Translations under genes and position numbers: made by a program
In this document: positions 37,168-50,235 of the stretch, piece after piece
How the letters are laid out: every line of letters starts with the position of its first letter
Numbering within the stretch: position 1 is the stretch's first letter
Notes under the pieces: model-generated
What the model was told of the DNA's origin: nothing
Database searches by the model: none
What the model saw: the letters and a program-made list of their open reading frames with translations, nothing else
Assembly (NCBI GenBank): GCA_017163975.1
Contig: JAFFSR010000218.1
Coordinates: 62,001-126,000, forward strand
Direction of reading: 5' to 3'
DNA: 64,000 nt
Source: Anastatus disparis
Taxonomy: Eukaryota; Arthropoda; Insecta; Hymenoptera; Eupelmidae

Positions 37168-40100
37168 CATTTTAAAATTGATTTCAAATTCCTTTTTAAT
37201 TTAGTCTTGTTTAGATTCGGAGCACAACGTTTATGATCGTTATAGATTAAACAAAATTAGTTGTCGAACAATTCTTATTTTAAAAGAAACATCGTCTGCT
37301 TTATTTATATTGCTTTTTTATTTATTTATATTTCATATTAAGTTTGCGATTGAAAAGTACCCATAAATTTAATTTTAATGGATAAAAGTATGAATAAAAA
37401 ATTACTCATTCTAAAATTGTTTAAATTTTTGTTTAGTTCAAAGAAAAATATTATATTTGTATTTTGCATCTAATAACTATGAAGCCATATTCTCTTCCTT
37501 CCGACAAAACCAAGAAATTTAAAACCACTATTCATATACCAGAAAGTTATTCTCGCAAAAAAAAAAATAAAAACTATAACTGTAAACCGTAATATTGTTA
37601 AAAAATTCACTCAACTGTTTCCACCAAAAAAGAATGTCATCTTTCAAGACCACAATATATATTATTTCTCAATGCGCTGCATGTAAAGCAATAACGAGAC
37701 AGAAGGTGCGTGCTCATTGTTATAAAGGGACATACGCACGGTGTCTCTGGCACGTGACCAAACTTGCATTTTGCCATACACGCGTGTCGGTATGAAAAAA
37801 AAGAGAACTCAGAACTTGGAGTTTAGTTTTTTTTTTCTATGCTTTTTGATGGCAAGCGCATATGCGTTAGGCAGGTGTCTTAAAGCGGTCAACGTTTTCG
37901 GGGGTTCCCGTTAGAGCAGATTGTTCTTTTATTTCGAGGTCGATTAATTTTTTTTCTTGTAATAATTGTCGGTGAGGCTGTTTATTATTTTTCGTGTTGG
38001 GAAAATTGATATATTGTTTGAGTTATTAGGAGCTTTTTTTCATAAAAATATAATATAGATTTGAACGTTAAATCAGCCAAAGTACAATTTATACCAATCA
38101 TTAGAGGGGATTGCATTCGTTATTATTAATCAAGAGAACGTTACACACGTGAATCAAAAAATGCAATTAATATGACATATTTGTTCAAATTTTCAGGTTT
38201 TCTTTTTTACAGAGAACAATATTGCATTTGTTTCAATTGTGGATGTTTTGCAAAAAAAATTTAATGAGCTTGTTATAAAATCGCGAATAAAATAATCGGT
38301 TTGGATTCAATCATTAAATTTTTATATTATTAAAAGCAATTATATATATTTAGGCTATTCATATACATATTTTGAATTTTGAAAACATATTACTTTATTT
38401 ATGTCTGAAAATAATATTAAATTACGCAAAAATTACTTAATTGGCCATTTTTTAAACAACGATTAAAAATATTTATGATAAAAAAAATTCGTTTATGATA
38501 ATATATAACCAACTAATTTGAAATTTATAAAGTTACAGTACTTTTCGATACTAGCACTTTAAATTATGATTACTCGTGCATATCAATCGCACTAATATTT
38601 ATATAGCTTATCAAAAAATATCAAACACTGAGAGCGTAAATTTTTTAGCATTCCATAAAATGCAATTTTACGCACACTTATCAAAAAATATTTTCTTTAA
38701 CGTTATTGAAAATTGTTGCAAATTTATTGAACTTTATTTACACCAACTTTTTGACGATTATTTGATATCTTTTTCATCATTCTTCTTTTTAGTATCCAAG
38801 AATATGATAAATTCTATTCATGCATACATTGTATCAAAGCGAGCAATGTTAAAAATGCCATTTGATCATAAAATCCCATATTCATATTCACTAACAAATT
38901 TCAAGGATCGGATCGCGAATTTCAGTTTAGCACATAAATTTAAGGGGAGGGTAGTTCAAATTTATAGCTAACTGTAAAGTTGCCCATGACCAAAACATTA
39001 CAGTGAACTCGAAGTTAGATTATATAAAGGGACGTGTACCCTCTTATATAAAAGTAAATATTACCCGCGAGGGTTAAATAGATGAGTTATTTATGCGTTT
39101 TAATAACAGGCGTGACACATAACCTCACTTTTTTCTTATCTTTTTCTTCCCCCTTTTTTTATAATTGCTTTCCAGAGGTACTAATCCTTTCGTCTGATGA
39201 TTTGAGATATTCGGTTGAATTGGAACTTTGTGATGGTGAAATATAAAAGAATGGAATTATTAAGTATTGTTTCGTTCCGTCATTATATTGTTTGCGAAGT
39301 CTTTTGTTTAGCGGTCGCAGGTCTAGGATTTATTATGGCTTAATTAATACGTTTGATTTATTGAAGCGTTTATTAGTTTTTGAAGAGAGCACGGAACGAG
39401 GAACAATGAAATCGCTTAACTTAATGGATATTTTGTTTGATTTAGAAGGCTATAACGATACAATAAATCATTTATCAAAAATTATAATATTCCATTAATA
39501 AAATTAAATATTCAATTTTTGTCATAAAATGTTTATAAAATTAAGTATAAATTATTAAATATTTAAACCATATTCATGAATACCTTACATTTGAAGTATA
39601 CAAAAGGTATCAACAAGATATTTAAAAATTGTTGCTAGACCAAGAGTAATTAATTATCTTGGCTCATAAATTTTAAATTAAACTTCATTTTGCAAGAAAA
39701 ATAGTAGAAAATTTCTCTTCAATTAAATAATACCGTCTGCTGATTTTTTAGGCTACACACATCGCGAACTTCAAACGGTAACTTTTACCACTTTGAATGA
39801 AAATTTCAAGCTGAAAAAATAAATTAATCAAAACTTAAAACTTCGATAAACCATTTACCTAAAAAAGAAAGAAAATCTATACATCCAATCGTAACAAAGT
39901 TTGATCCTCATAACGGACGTTGACATCCATCACTCATCTATTTTTCTATACGACAAAAAAAAAATGACAGAGTATAGCAAAAAAAGTAAAAAAAAAAAAA
40001 AGAAAAATTCAATTTTTCCATCACCACAGGAGCCAGGCAATTATGCGAAAACTCAATTCAGTCGTCGTCAGAGTGAAATCCAACAATGTAATACCTTTTC

Positions 40101-40270
40101 GTCTTGTCTCTCTCTCTCTCTCTTTTAACGTCAGTGCGAATAACATGTCAATCCCTGGTATATATAACGAAAGGGAAGAAAACGAGTGGCATTGCACACC
40201 CCTCCTTCCTTATAACCTATGTTTCGAAAAGACATGTCGAGACCAGACGTACATACACGTATGTATACAT

Positions 40271-40272
<2 letters not shown>

Positions 40273-40319
<47 letters not shown>
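40273..40319. repeat. (TA)n microsatellite
   Basis: About 23 TA units. The Tyr-Ile repeats in all overlapping frames are products of this tract. Confidence 0.95.
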
Positions 40320-40322
<3 letters not shown>

Positions 40323-40481
40323 GTACAGATATGTATATATATATACAAGTGAGCAGTCCGTTGAGTTTGTGGTTTTAACGCTGTGCTGCTTCACTCTCTC
40401 CTCTTCTCAAGCTCGTCATCAGTACGGCAACACGAAGGAATCCCTACTAGTTGTAGCTACTTTCAACGATGCTGCGGTTTC

Positions 40482-40516
40482 GGGGGGGTTGAAAAAGGGA
40501 AAGGGGGGGGGGAGGT
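40482..40516 (+). other. G-run cluster, possible G-quadruplex
   Basis: Runs GGGGGGG, GGG, and GGGGGGGGG-AGG within about 35 bases in an otherwise AT-rich window meet the usual pattern for four G-tracts. A plus-strand frame crossing it ends at GGGAG|GTAAAG, but that frame is not convincing as a gene. Confidence 0.5.
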
Positions 40517-42055
40517 AAAGAGAGGGTTAAAGTTAATGGACTGGTACTGAAGATAGAAACTTGCATGCGTATACCTTAGGAAAAGGGTACTAGTTTTTTA
40601 TCTTGTAATTTTTTTTTTCCTGTTTTTCCTTCTTCTTCTGCTTTTTTTGAGAAGGGTATATTCGTACATTGAACGGAAACAAGCTAAAATCAAGCGGAAC
40701 GAGGTGGAGAATAATTTGAGAAAATTCTAAGAGATGAGCTAGAAACAATTGGTTTAATTAGATGATGTTAAGAAAGTGGATTCTTTTAGATTGGAAATTC
40801 TGATTAGAATTTCAACCTAACACACAGGCTTCCTGGAGCAAAGTGACATTGCGGTTAAACGCTCTTGTTCGATTCGTTGCTTTGCCTGACACTTTCATTT
40901 GTAAGAGGGAACAAATTTCATTGTAGCTCAAAATTAAGTATTGAGAGGATGAATTTTCTGTTTAATTAAACACGTGTCCTTAAATAAAGTAGGCATAATT
41001 ATTTGAGCTATTTGAGTAATTAAATTAATGAAAAATTATAAAAATATAGTATTGCAAATGTTTTATTCAAAACGGTCTAATGGAAGTAAAATAAGAAAAG
41101 TAGAAAATTCCAATAAAAAAAGTTTTTTACATATTTAAAATTATGACTGCACTTTTTTTAACAATAAATGGTTGTAATTAAAAATAACGGAAAATAGGTA
41201 TTGAAATAATTATCGAGAATGGTTACATCACTATACTAAAGAATCTTTCCTAGATAACAAAGGAAATTTTAAAAAAGTGACCTGTAAGAAAAAAGAATCA
41301 TGTAATTGATTTGTAAAAAAATCAGTTCAGTAGAACTACTTTGAACGCATGTGTTCAATAACATAAAAGAAAAAGGAATTGCGCGTTTGTTTCACCTCTT
41401 AATTCAATGAAAAATGTATATTATCAAGAGAGAAATAAAACCGTATCCGTTAAATCGCAAGAAATTAAAGATGAAGAGACCCGAAACCGAACGATATTTA
41501 CGCAGGCAATGCCGATGCGCCCTGATAACTTTTTTCTCTGCGTAAACAATTGCATACGCGCTTTATATATTTTCTAAATGCAGTAACGTTACTGCTAAAA
41601 CGATCCGCTATAAAAAAAATATAAATTGCCAAGAACAAAAGGCACTGTATGATATTATGGCTACGAACCAAGGCCGTATATTATTTATGCATAAATGTAT
41701 ATCTCGTGCCTATGTTCATAGAAACTTTTAGGCTTGGTCGGGTCTAAATTATACATATGAGTAAACGGATGTAATATCGGAACTGCTATTTTTTTATTTG
41801 ATGATGTTTTTTTTTTCAATATGACGCATTGTAACGGTGACGATTGTTTTGTTGTTTATTAAGTATGTTAGTGATGAGGAAGTCAATAGTTTATTGTGAA
41901 ATGGACTTGAATAATTTTGCTATAGCAACTATTTTATTTTTTTTATTCAAATTTTTCTTTAATTTTATTTGATTTATTTAAAATGTAAGTTATAAATTAT
42001 GCTAGCTGTTTTTTGTTATAATTATATTAGCTACCTTTTTCATAAAAATAAAAAA

Positions 42056-43850
42056 AAACGCTGCCAAGTGCTTTGGCGGAATGCTTTCTCATAGAGTTCT
42101 TTGAGTTTCATTAATTTTTTTATATTTATTTAAATGTGATTTTAATATTAAAAAATTGTCTAACATTAATATTTACTCATATTGTACTTTATAAATTTCG
42201 AACATATATGCTAGCTGTTTGCTTTTTCAACATTTATAATTTATTTTAAATCATCAAGTAATACAAAAAAATTTGTTCTATTGAAAAAATGATATAATGT
42301 AGTAATAAAAAGAATGATGACAACAAAATTTCTAATCATTATAAAATGCAATCATATTTATATATAAATACAGTTCATGTTTATGGCTCTATAAAAAAAA
42401 CTACTCTATGAATACCAATTTTCAATAGCTTCCCGTCTAGTTGTACAAAAACATAGATGGTATACAAAATTTGAAGCAAATCCATCGAGTAATTTTCGAG
42501 ATCTAACTGGTTAAATAACATTTTCTTTTCAAAATTTCTTTTTCAAAATTTTAAAAATGCTCTAAAATTAAAACTACGCTATGAAAATCAATTTTTGAAA
42601 ATTTCCCTTCTTTTGGCAGTCGCAAATAATTTCCCTGCAATTTTCAGAACAAATCTATCGAGTACTTTACGTAGAATAAAAAAAAATAAGAAAAGAAGAA
42701 TCGAAATTTTTTTTTAAATCTTTAAAATTCTCTAAAATTGCAACCACGCTAAGAAAATTAGTTTTCAAAAGCTTATTTTTTTCAGACAATAGCGAATTAA
42801 TTGTATAAAAATTTTAGAGAAAATTTATACTATGGTTTACGCAAAATAGAAAATAAATAAAAAATGAACATTTTTAAAAAAATTTTCAAAGTGCTCTAAA
42901 ATTAAAACTGCGCTGAGAAAATTAGTTTTCCAAAGCTTGTTTTCTTCAGACAGTAGCGAATAAATTGCATACAAATTTTGGAGCAAATCTATCAAATGGG
43001 TTTCGTAAAATAGAAAAAAATTAAAAATAAAAATTTTTAAAAAAATTTTAAAAATGCTCTAAAATTAAAAGTGCGCTAAGAAAATTAGTTTACAAAATTT
43101 TTTATACTTTTGGCAGTCGAAATTAAGTTTTATACAAATTTTTGAACAAATTCTTCGAGTAGTTTACGTAAAATACAAAAAAAATGAAAAATCGAAATTT
43201 TTTCCAAATTCTTAAAATGATTCTAAAAAAAAAACTACTCTAAGAAAACCAATTCTCAATAGCTTCCGCACCAGTTCATCAAAAAATTAAATTGTATGGA
43301 AAATTTGAAGTAAATCCATCGAGTAGTTTTTAAGATTTTATTGGCTTAATAAATAGAAACATTTTTTTTTTAAATTTCAAAATGCTCTAAAATTAAAACT
43401 AAGCTAAGAAAATCAGTTTTTAAAAATTTATTTTATCCGGGCAATCACAAATAAATTCCATGCAAATTTTGAAGCAAATTCATCGAGTAGTAAACAAAAA
43501 AAAACCAAAAAACGAAAAATCGAATTTTTTTTTTTTTTCTTAAAAAAACTTTAAAATGAAAACTACGCTAGAAGAACCAATTATCAATAGCTTCCCAGCA
43601 AGTTAGTCACAAAACTAAATTCCATGCAAAATTAGAAGCAAATCCATCGAGTAGTTCTCGAGATACAGTTTACTAACTGAATTCATACATCCACACACAC
43701 ACACACACACACACACATACATACAGACATTTTCTGGAAACCACTTTTTTCGACTCACCGAGTTCAAATATGTACAAATTATTGAAAAAATAGAAAAAAA
43801 TTTTTTTTACCGATACAATGCTTTCTCTATGAGAAAGCAAAAAGAGATAA
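42056..43850. mobile_element. composite repeat element with internal ~165-bp tandem array, Helentron-like?
   Basis: The left end contains a small hairpin (GCCAAGTGCTTTGGC, 42063-42077), then TGCTTTCTCATAGAG (42082-42096). The right end holds the perfect hairpin TGCTTTCTC-TAT-GAGAAAGCA (43819-43839), whose reverse complement repeats those 15 bases. Between them is an array of eight units (42387-43690) and a CA microsatellite (about 43692-43718). No protein is encoded. Inverted sub-terminal words, a 3' hairpin, internal tandem repeats and a microsatellite are described for non-autonomous Helentron/Helitron-type elements, so that class is my inference. No CTRR end or insertion site was established. 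Confidence 0.55.
42387..43690 (+). repeat. eight-unit tandem array, period about 165 bp
   Basis: The landmark TCTAAAATTAAAACT[A/G]CGCTAAG recurs starting at about 42387, 42561, 42731, 42895, 43058, 43222, 43386 and 43551, giving spacings of 174, 170, 164, 163, 164, 164 and 165. Each unit also holds a GCAAATCCATCGAGTAG-like word. Two unit types seem to exist, one with CAATAGCTTCC (units 1, 6, 8) and one with AGTTTTCAAAAGCTT (units 3, 4 and probably 5, 7). Confidence 0.85.
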
Positions 43851-46800
43851 AATTATCAAAAATATTACGATAAAAAGTTTACTGATCGGCATAAGTGCGT
43901 ATAGTTTGAATGCTTTAAAATATTTTATCGCTGCAATTTTTTGATAAGCATTTTAAGCTACAATTTACAATTAAAAGTTTTTTTTATAAAATTCTAAAGT
44001 AATAAAAATAAAATATTTGATAGTTTGTCATTTTTTTTTTATTTTTGCGGTTCAAACAATATCTCTTTCATATGAAAATTATGTTTGAATATTTTCAAAT
44101 TTTTCTAATTAGTTTTAGAGATGATTGTATGTGCAAAAAATTATTACATTTGTAATAATTTTAATCTTAACTTTTGTAATATTTTCAGAATAATAAATGT
44201 AAATTTTTTTACGTGTATTCCGTAGCTTTCACGTTTTGTGGTATGCGATAAAATAATTTCTAAGAAATTCATTCCATATCAATGTAGCATTAAAAATTTA
44301 AAAGCTAAAAAGCCATAAAATAGAGATTTTAAAATGGTACATGGTAGCATAATAAAAGTAAAAACTTATGTACTTTTATTTCTTCTCTATCCATTGGCAA
44401 TCCACTCTCAAACAATTTTATGATATTTTCTTATCAGTACGTACTAAATTTTCTATATTTTTCTCGAGTTAAACCGTTACGGTAATAAACCCTTTTTTTC
44501 ACTCTCTTTTCTCTTGTAACCTTTTTCTCGGAGAAAAGCTTCCAACACTTTGTTGCAACTTCTTTGTACTTAATACTCCCTGGTACAATAATAAGTTACG
44601 CTTCAATTTTTTTTTCCTTTTATAAAGTACCTGTCATGGCACTTATAACGCGAACACGTTTAACTTTTAGCTACGTAGAGGTTTTTGCACCTGAGGAATC
44701 TTCTTCTTCAATTTTTTTTTGTTTTAGGGAACAGTTTCATGCAACGCGAACGAGGATGTGTTTTAGTATCTTTTTTTTACTTTTTCTTCTTTTTTAGGAA
44801 GTTAGATATACGTGAGATGAGAGTAAGTTTCGCGTGTCTAAAATCATTGAAAAATAATGAAGTGCGGTAGGAAATTGTTACGATAAATCTTTCGGCGACG
44901 GTGATGCATCCTTTAATTTACTACCGCAATTCGATAAATTTATTTACTACTTTTGGAAGTAATGAAATAATTTTCATCATAAGATTGTGATTAGTTGTTT
45001 TCGGTTTTTAATAGATATGTTTTAATTTACGAGATTATAAATGTATATTGATTTCAAATTTATGGCTTTTATTGAAATTATTAATACAGTTTCTTATTAA
45101 GCGGTAAAGTAGAACCCTGCTATGTGGTCACATCTTCTTAAATAAAAATAAATCTATTATTTTTTATTAATAAGTACTTTTGATGCCAAAATATTTGTTC
45201 TTTTTAATGTCATGTATCAATCAACGTAATGTTGATAAAAGTTATCGAAATCTACGCAAGCCTGTATAAAAGGCTATCGCATCTCTCTGTTATTTTAACC
45301 GAAAACTGTTTTTTTTTTTTTTCAAAAACTGATAACTGAAGACAGAAATAAAGATATGGTTTCGATTCGTACAATGAAAAGAAATATTTTTTCAAATGAA
45401 GATAAATTTATTTTATTTTATCGTTTTCAGGAAAATTCAGAATGAATTTAGAAGTTATAGGAGCAGAAAGTACGATTTTTAAGTAATTCTAACTTTTCTT
45501 GAAAACAAAGTAATAAAATTAATTAATCCTTATTAGAAAAAAAGACTATTATTTGTATGTGAGGCCTAGTGTGAGCAAAATAAAATTGTGTATGCATTAA
45601 ACTTTTTGTAAAGAGAAAAATATCTCACATTTATTTAACATATTACAATATAGAATTGATTAAATTGCGTGTATATGTATATAGACAAAATATTTTGTAA
45701 AATTAAATATGTAATTATTAGTCCCATAAATAAGATTCACCATTTTAATAAATTATTTGCTTTCCTGCCCATCGCTATTTACCATATCCCATTTATAAAT
45801 CCTAAACCACATACAACATTGAGCATGTTAACATTTGCAGTTACGTCTTCGATCAATCAAATCGTTCACTAGCTCATGCTTCTCCCCCTAAATACAAGGA
45901 ACATATCGTGTTTCTAATACAATTGCATCAATAATGTAGGAATCTTCGACCCCACCAAAAAAAACAGAATAAAAATAAACCACACTATTTTATATCCAAC
46001 TATTTTTTCCCTTCTCTAGGGTTAAAAGAAAAAAAAAAAGAAGAGAGACAACCCCGTAACTATCAAGTATCTTATATTCCGACAGAAAATAAAGGAAATA
46101 AAGTAAAATAAATCGCTGAGTAAATAGTCTAAGCAATCCAAGAAAAAGCATCTTCCTCTTTCCCTATGCGGCACTTAACCGTCTCAACTTTACCTCCCAT
46201 CAATCGCGGCTCTTGCGTCTTAGTGAAAATTTAATCGTGAATTCTGTATAGATAAAAAAGAAGGAAGAAGAAGAAGGAAGAAGAAAAGCTTATGTCTGGA
46301 TGTGGGATATAACGTCGCGAATAAATACTAGACGCGATAAATAAAAGAAGAAGGATCACTGTGGCTATCATTACCACAGGTGCCTGGCTCTCTTTTACGC
46401 GTGCAGGTGTTTCACTGACTTTCTTATATTTTTTTCTTTATATTCTTCTAGCCTTTTTTCTTCTTATAAGAGAAAAATTTTCTTCAGCAGGAGGACTTCA
46501 TAAGAGTATAAATTTTCGGGATTACCTTGCTAGCGCTGCAAAGAAGTATTTCGTGAAAGAAAGAAAGACTCTTAAATAAATATCAGTACGCCGAGCAATA
46601 TATTTTTTTTTTCTTCTCCTTATTTCATCCACTCCCTTAAAGTCTGTTCTTTATGTATAGCTTTTGTCGCGCAGTAGAGGTAAAAAGTATCTGCGAATAT
46701 AAAAAAAAAAAAAAAAACAATTTCGACGGGGATTTTCGAGTGGTGCTCGCGTTATTACTTTGATATCTTAGAAATTTAGTAATGGCTGAAAGATATTGCT

Positions 46801-47770
46801 TGGAGAGGAGGACGGTAGAAATCAGAAAATATTTTACATTCTTATCGTGGCTGAGTTTTATTGAATTTTTCATTTATTTTATTTTTATGATAAATAACGG
46901 GATATTAAATTTTAGAAAAATGAAAATTTTCAATTTAATGATTCATACATTATTAATTTTTGTAAAGACGAGTTATTTACATTCAACAATATTTTATAGA
47001 TAGATACAAACACTGATTTGGAAACGAGATTAAATTTAAAGCTTTATCAATTACATTATTTTTTTATGTAGGACCAAAAATCTAATTGATAAATTACATT
47101 TATTTAATAAAACGCGAAACGATCCAAATACTATTGTTATTCTAGTGGTCATGCTATATTATTATCTGTATTTTAATTTACTCCATTAGTCTAATAATTA
47201 TGAATTAAAATGGCGAAACAATGGTTTTTTGTAATTATTAATGATGATAAAATAATAAATACTTTGGGATATAAATAATTGAAAAAAACATTGTCATTAT
47301 TTAATTGCAGAGATATTGTAGAAAGTAATAATGAGATACAAAAATTATTTTAAAATTTTAGCAGTTAGTTTAAAAAAAATATTCCATTAAAATTTATAAT
47401 ACTGTTTTTAATATTTATAATAATATTTTTAATATTTATAATATTTATAATATTATTTTTAACATTATAACTACTTTTTTTTAACAAACAAATATTTACG
47501 TATTTAAATAAATAAAAAAATGTTTGTCAAATGTGGGGACGATACCTTAAAAAATTATGTAGTCACTAAAAGTTGAAATAACACAGATTTTTTTTTTAAT
47601 TATTTTTATATTATTTATGGAGCCAATAAAACAACTAAATACATACTATGTAAAAAATAATTTTCATTAAATACTAAAAAAAAAAAATTATTGTCAAATT
47701 ATGAAATTCCGCTAAGGGACGTTATTTAAGTTAGGCCTCAATAACAAAATACGAGAACAAACAATACTAT
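43851..47770. other. AT-rich non-coding stretch
   Basis: I see no supported gene. A GC-richer, strand-biased island at 46140-46400 contains TCTATACAG and GGGAG|GTAAAG on the minus strand, which would frame a roughly 50-bp non-coding exon; this is weak. Short plus and minus frames here are T- or A-run by-products. ATATTTATAATA repeats lie at about 47395-47465. Confidence 0.45.
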
Positions 47771-47979
47771 TTATTTATTTTTTTAATTTTATTTAACGTC
47801 ACTGTATTTATGCAATTATTACGATGCTAATTAGCGACGAAGGTTTCCAGAATGTTAGTGAACAAAGCACATGTAACGTACAGTGATGCTTGTATAAATC
47901 GGCCGCCGAGAGCGAGATTCGAACTCGGATCGTTAAGATACCAAATCTCATCGCTCTACCGACTGAGCCACTGGTACCT
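47771..47979 (-). mobile_element. tRNA-derived SINE, copy 4
   Basis: Minus-strand order is AAGGTACCAGTGGCTCAGTC with GGTAGAGC, GAGTTCGAATCTCGC, and the CTAATTAGCATCGTAATAATTGCATAAATACAGTGACG end. It abuts a second tRNA-like element at 48003-48260 in the same orientation. Confidence 0.9.
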
Positions 47980-48002
47980 TAGTCTTTTCTTTTGATTATT
48001 GT

Positions 48003-48260
48003 TTTGGTCTTTTGATCATCAATCAAACTTCTTAAGAAGTTATCGAGATCTGCCTTACCGACTACTGTTAATGTAGATTAATTATCTAACACTTTGGCGT
48101 CATCCCGCAGCCAAAGAATTGATTCTGATTATCAATATGATTAGTCCACCGTAGTGTCAGCATATGCAGGTTTTTTTTCAAATTTAAATGGGAAAAACCT
48201 GTCATGGCCGGGAATCAAACCCTGGCGTTTCACGTGATTGTCGGCCAATCTACAATCTAG
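48003..48260 (-). mobile_element. second tRNA-like repeat, possible different SINE family
   Basis: On the minus strand, GGCCGACAATCACGTGAAAC is followed by CAGGGTTTGATTCCCGGCCA, a good box B with a pairable T-arm stem (CAGGG..., ...CCCGG). A roughly 180-bp unrelated body follows (CTGCATATGCTGACACTACGG). No box A is clear. It does not align with the other SINE family beyond the tRNA-like part. It may be a SINE or a fragment of another retroelement. Confidence 0.45.
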
Positions 48261-49655
48261 ACTCTGATCACAAAGTTTAAAAAATTGATTAGATAATTTC
48301 AATTATTTTCAAAATTGTACAATATATCTTTTTTTTAATTTGTCTACAACATGGATCGTTCGCTTCAAAATTAATTTTTTGTACTAATACTTTGAAAATT
48401 GCGTATTATTATTATTTATTGTATATTTTACTTTAAGAAGCTACCGCATATTGGCACAGATACCTATGATAACTTTTTTTTTCATTGCAAGTTTTCTCTT
48501 AAAATTATCGGGTATATGATTTGTGCAAAATTACCGAGCAGTTTCCCGAATATTTCATCTTCATTCATATTTTTTAAAATATCTAAAGTGGAGACTCTGA
48601 TGCAGTGATATTTTAAACTGTTTGGTTAAAGCTAAATATTTGGAAAACTGTAATGTCGATATTTTACATTTCCTTAAATAAATTAACCGATTACTTTAAG
48701 ATTTTGAGAAAATTAGTAAAAAATTAGAAAAAATTAGAAATATGGTAATAAAGTGAAAATTTAAATTTCTATTTTTTTTAAATTAAAAAAAAAATTCTCT
48801 CAAAGAAAAAATGTAATAAAACACTACTTTAATAAGACGTAGTTATAAATAAAATTATTTTCCTCTTTCGCATGTAATATTTTAATTATTCTAGCAATTT
48901 TAAGCTAATATTTCTAATCTAATCCAATTCATTCATTCACCGCCGTTAGACTTTCATCTTTTTTTTGCGTATGTCCCTTTTTTCCTATACATTCAAACAG
49001 TTTGACACTCTGTAGGGGACTATAGCGTAAAAAAAACTGCTCCTCAAAGGATCATAAAGATACGTAGCCATATGCAACCACTTGGCATGCTCAATAACAA
49101 GAAAAAATAATGTGAAGACCAAGCATCAGGCATTTCCTACGCGCAAAATTTTTTCATCTAAGCGTTACATAAGTAATACAGCGAATGTCCCAAATACTCT
49201 AAAAAGATCTGTTGCCCTTGCGTCTCTTGATTTTCTCTCGCACCATTTGGTCTAAAAGAAAAAAAAAAAGCGGAAAGAGATCTTAAAAAAATCTCGATTG
49301 CGAGGGGAAGGACAGAAAAATGGAATTCAATATTATTGTGGAATGCTTGAAATTTTTAGTGCTAATTCTTTCGTTTTTTACTTTCCTAAATTTCCAGAGC
49401 TTGAGATACATTAAAAATTTCAAGCTTTGCAAGTGTATTCATGTGAGCAGGAAATATTACACGCAAAAACGATTGAAAAAAAGGAGGTGAGCGAATGATT
49501 TTTCGGTTGTGATTTTATAGAGGTTGGATTATGTCGTACTTTACGAAAAATTCTCGAGGGTTAAATGTAAACCTTTTAAAAATTTATTTTTATCACGACC
49601 ATTTAGAACATTAAATGTATTTCATACTTATTTAATTTTAAAAAGGTTTAAAAAA
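48261..49655. other. AT-rich non-coding stretch
   Basis: No gene is seen. It carries the second copy of a short dispersed repeat (48638-48680, partner 21908-21950) and a GC-richer island at 48950-49330 without a convincing frame. Confidence 0.5.
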
Positions 49656-49856
49656 TTTTTTTATTTATTTTATTTAACGTCGCTATTTATTCTATGATTG
49701 CGATGATAATTAGCGATGGAGGTCATCAATGTGTTTGTGAAGAAAGCACATGTAACGTACAGTGATGCTTCTATCAATAGGCCGAGAGCGAGATTCGAAC
49801 TCGGGACCTCGAGATTATGAATCCATCGCTTTACCGAGTAAGCTACTGAGAGACCT
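49656..49856 (-). mobile_element. tRNA-derived SINE, copy 5
   Basis: On the minus strand: AGGTCTCTCAGTAGCTTACTC with GGTAAAGC (box A with two changes), CTCGAGGTCCCGAGTTCGAATC (box B), GTGCTTTCTTCACAAACAC, and the CGCTAATTATCATCGCAATCATAG end with an A-rich tail. It lies about 400 bp upstream of the first duplicated MATH-BTB 5' block. Confidence 0.9.
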
Positions 49857-50235
49857 AAATTTCAAAATTAAAAAAAAATTATTTCAAAAGATTTAGATGT
49901 CTATTATAAAAAATATACCTAGTTTAACATTGTTATCTTTGTACATTTTAATTATCAAAGATTCACTCGGGGCGCAGTAAGAAATGTATGTATTCATAAG
50001 ATAAGCATATGGTGAAACGGTAATTGACGCAGTAATCGAGCGTTACAAATTCAATCAATTTATTAATAATTCAGAAATTCCAACTGAAAAAATTGATTCT
50101 ATTCGTCAAAAACGTGTTTTATTTTCGATAAATAATTTTTAAAACTTTCAAAGAATGATGGAATTTGTCTAGTTAAATGAAAAGTCTCTACCATCGCTTC
50201 TAAAGCACAGTATCTGATACACCGACCCTAATAAC

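Larger units (their letters stand above)
37168..42055. other. non-coding stretch, mostly AT-rich
   Basis: I see no supported gene. GC-richer islands lie at 37660-37930, 39110-39330, 40020-40560 and 41440-41770. The 40.0-40.6 kb island has a TA microsatellite and a G-run tract (listed separately). A 131-codon plus frame starting at a GTG (38576-38971; first ATG at 38660) has mixed composition, no domain and no ATG at its start; it may be a decayed element. A perfect 16-bp palindrome GCAGTAACGTTACTGC lies at 41580-41595. Confidence 0.4.

Noticed and set aside
40043..40394. Plus and minus frames across the 40.3 kb TA repeat
   Set aside because: Their length comes from Tyr-Ile repeats encoded by the microsatellite.
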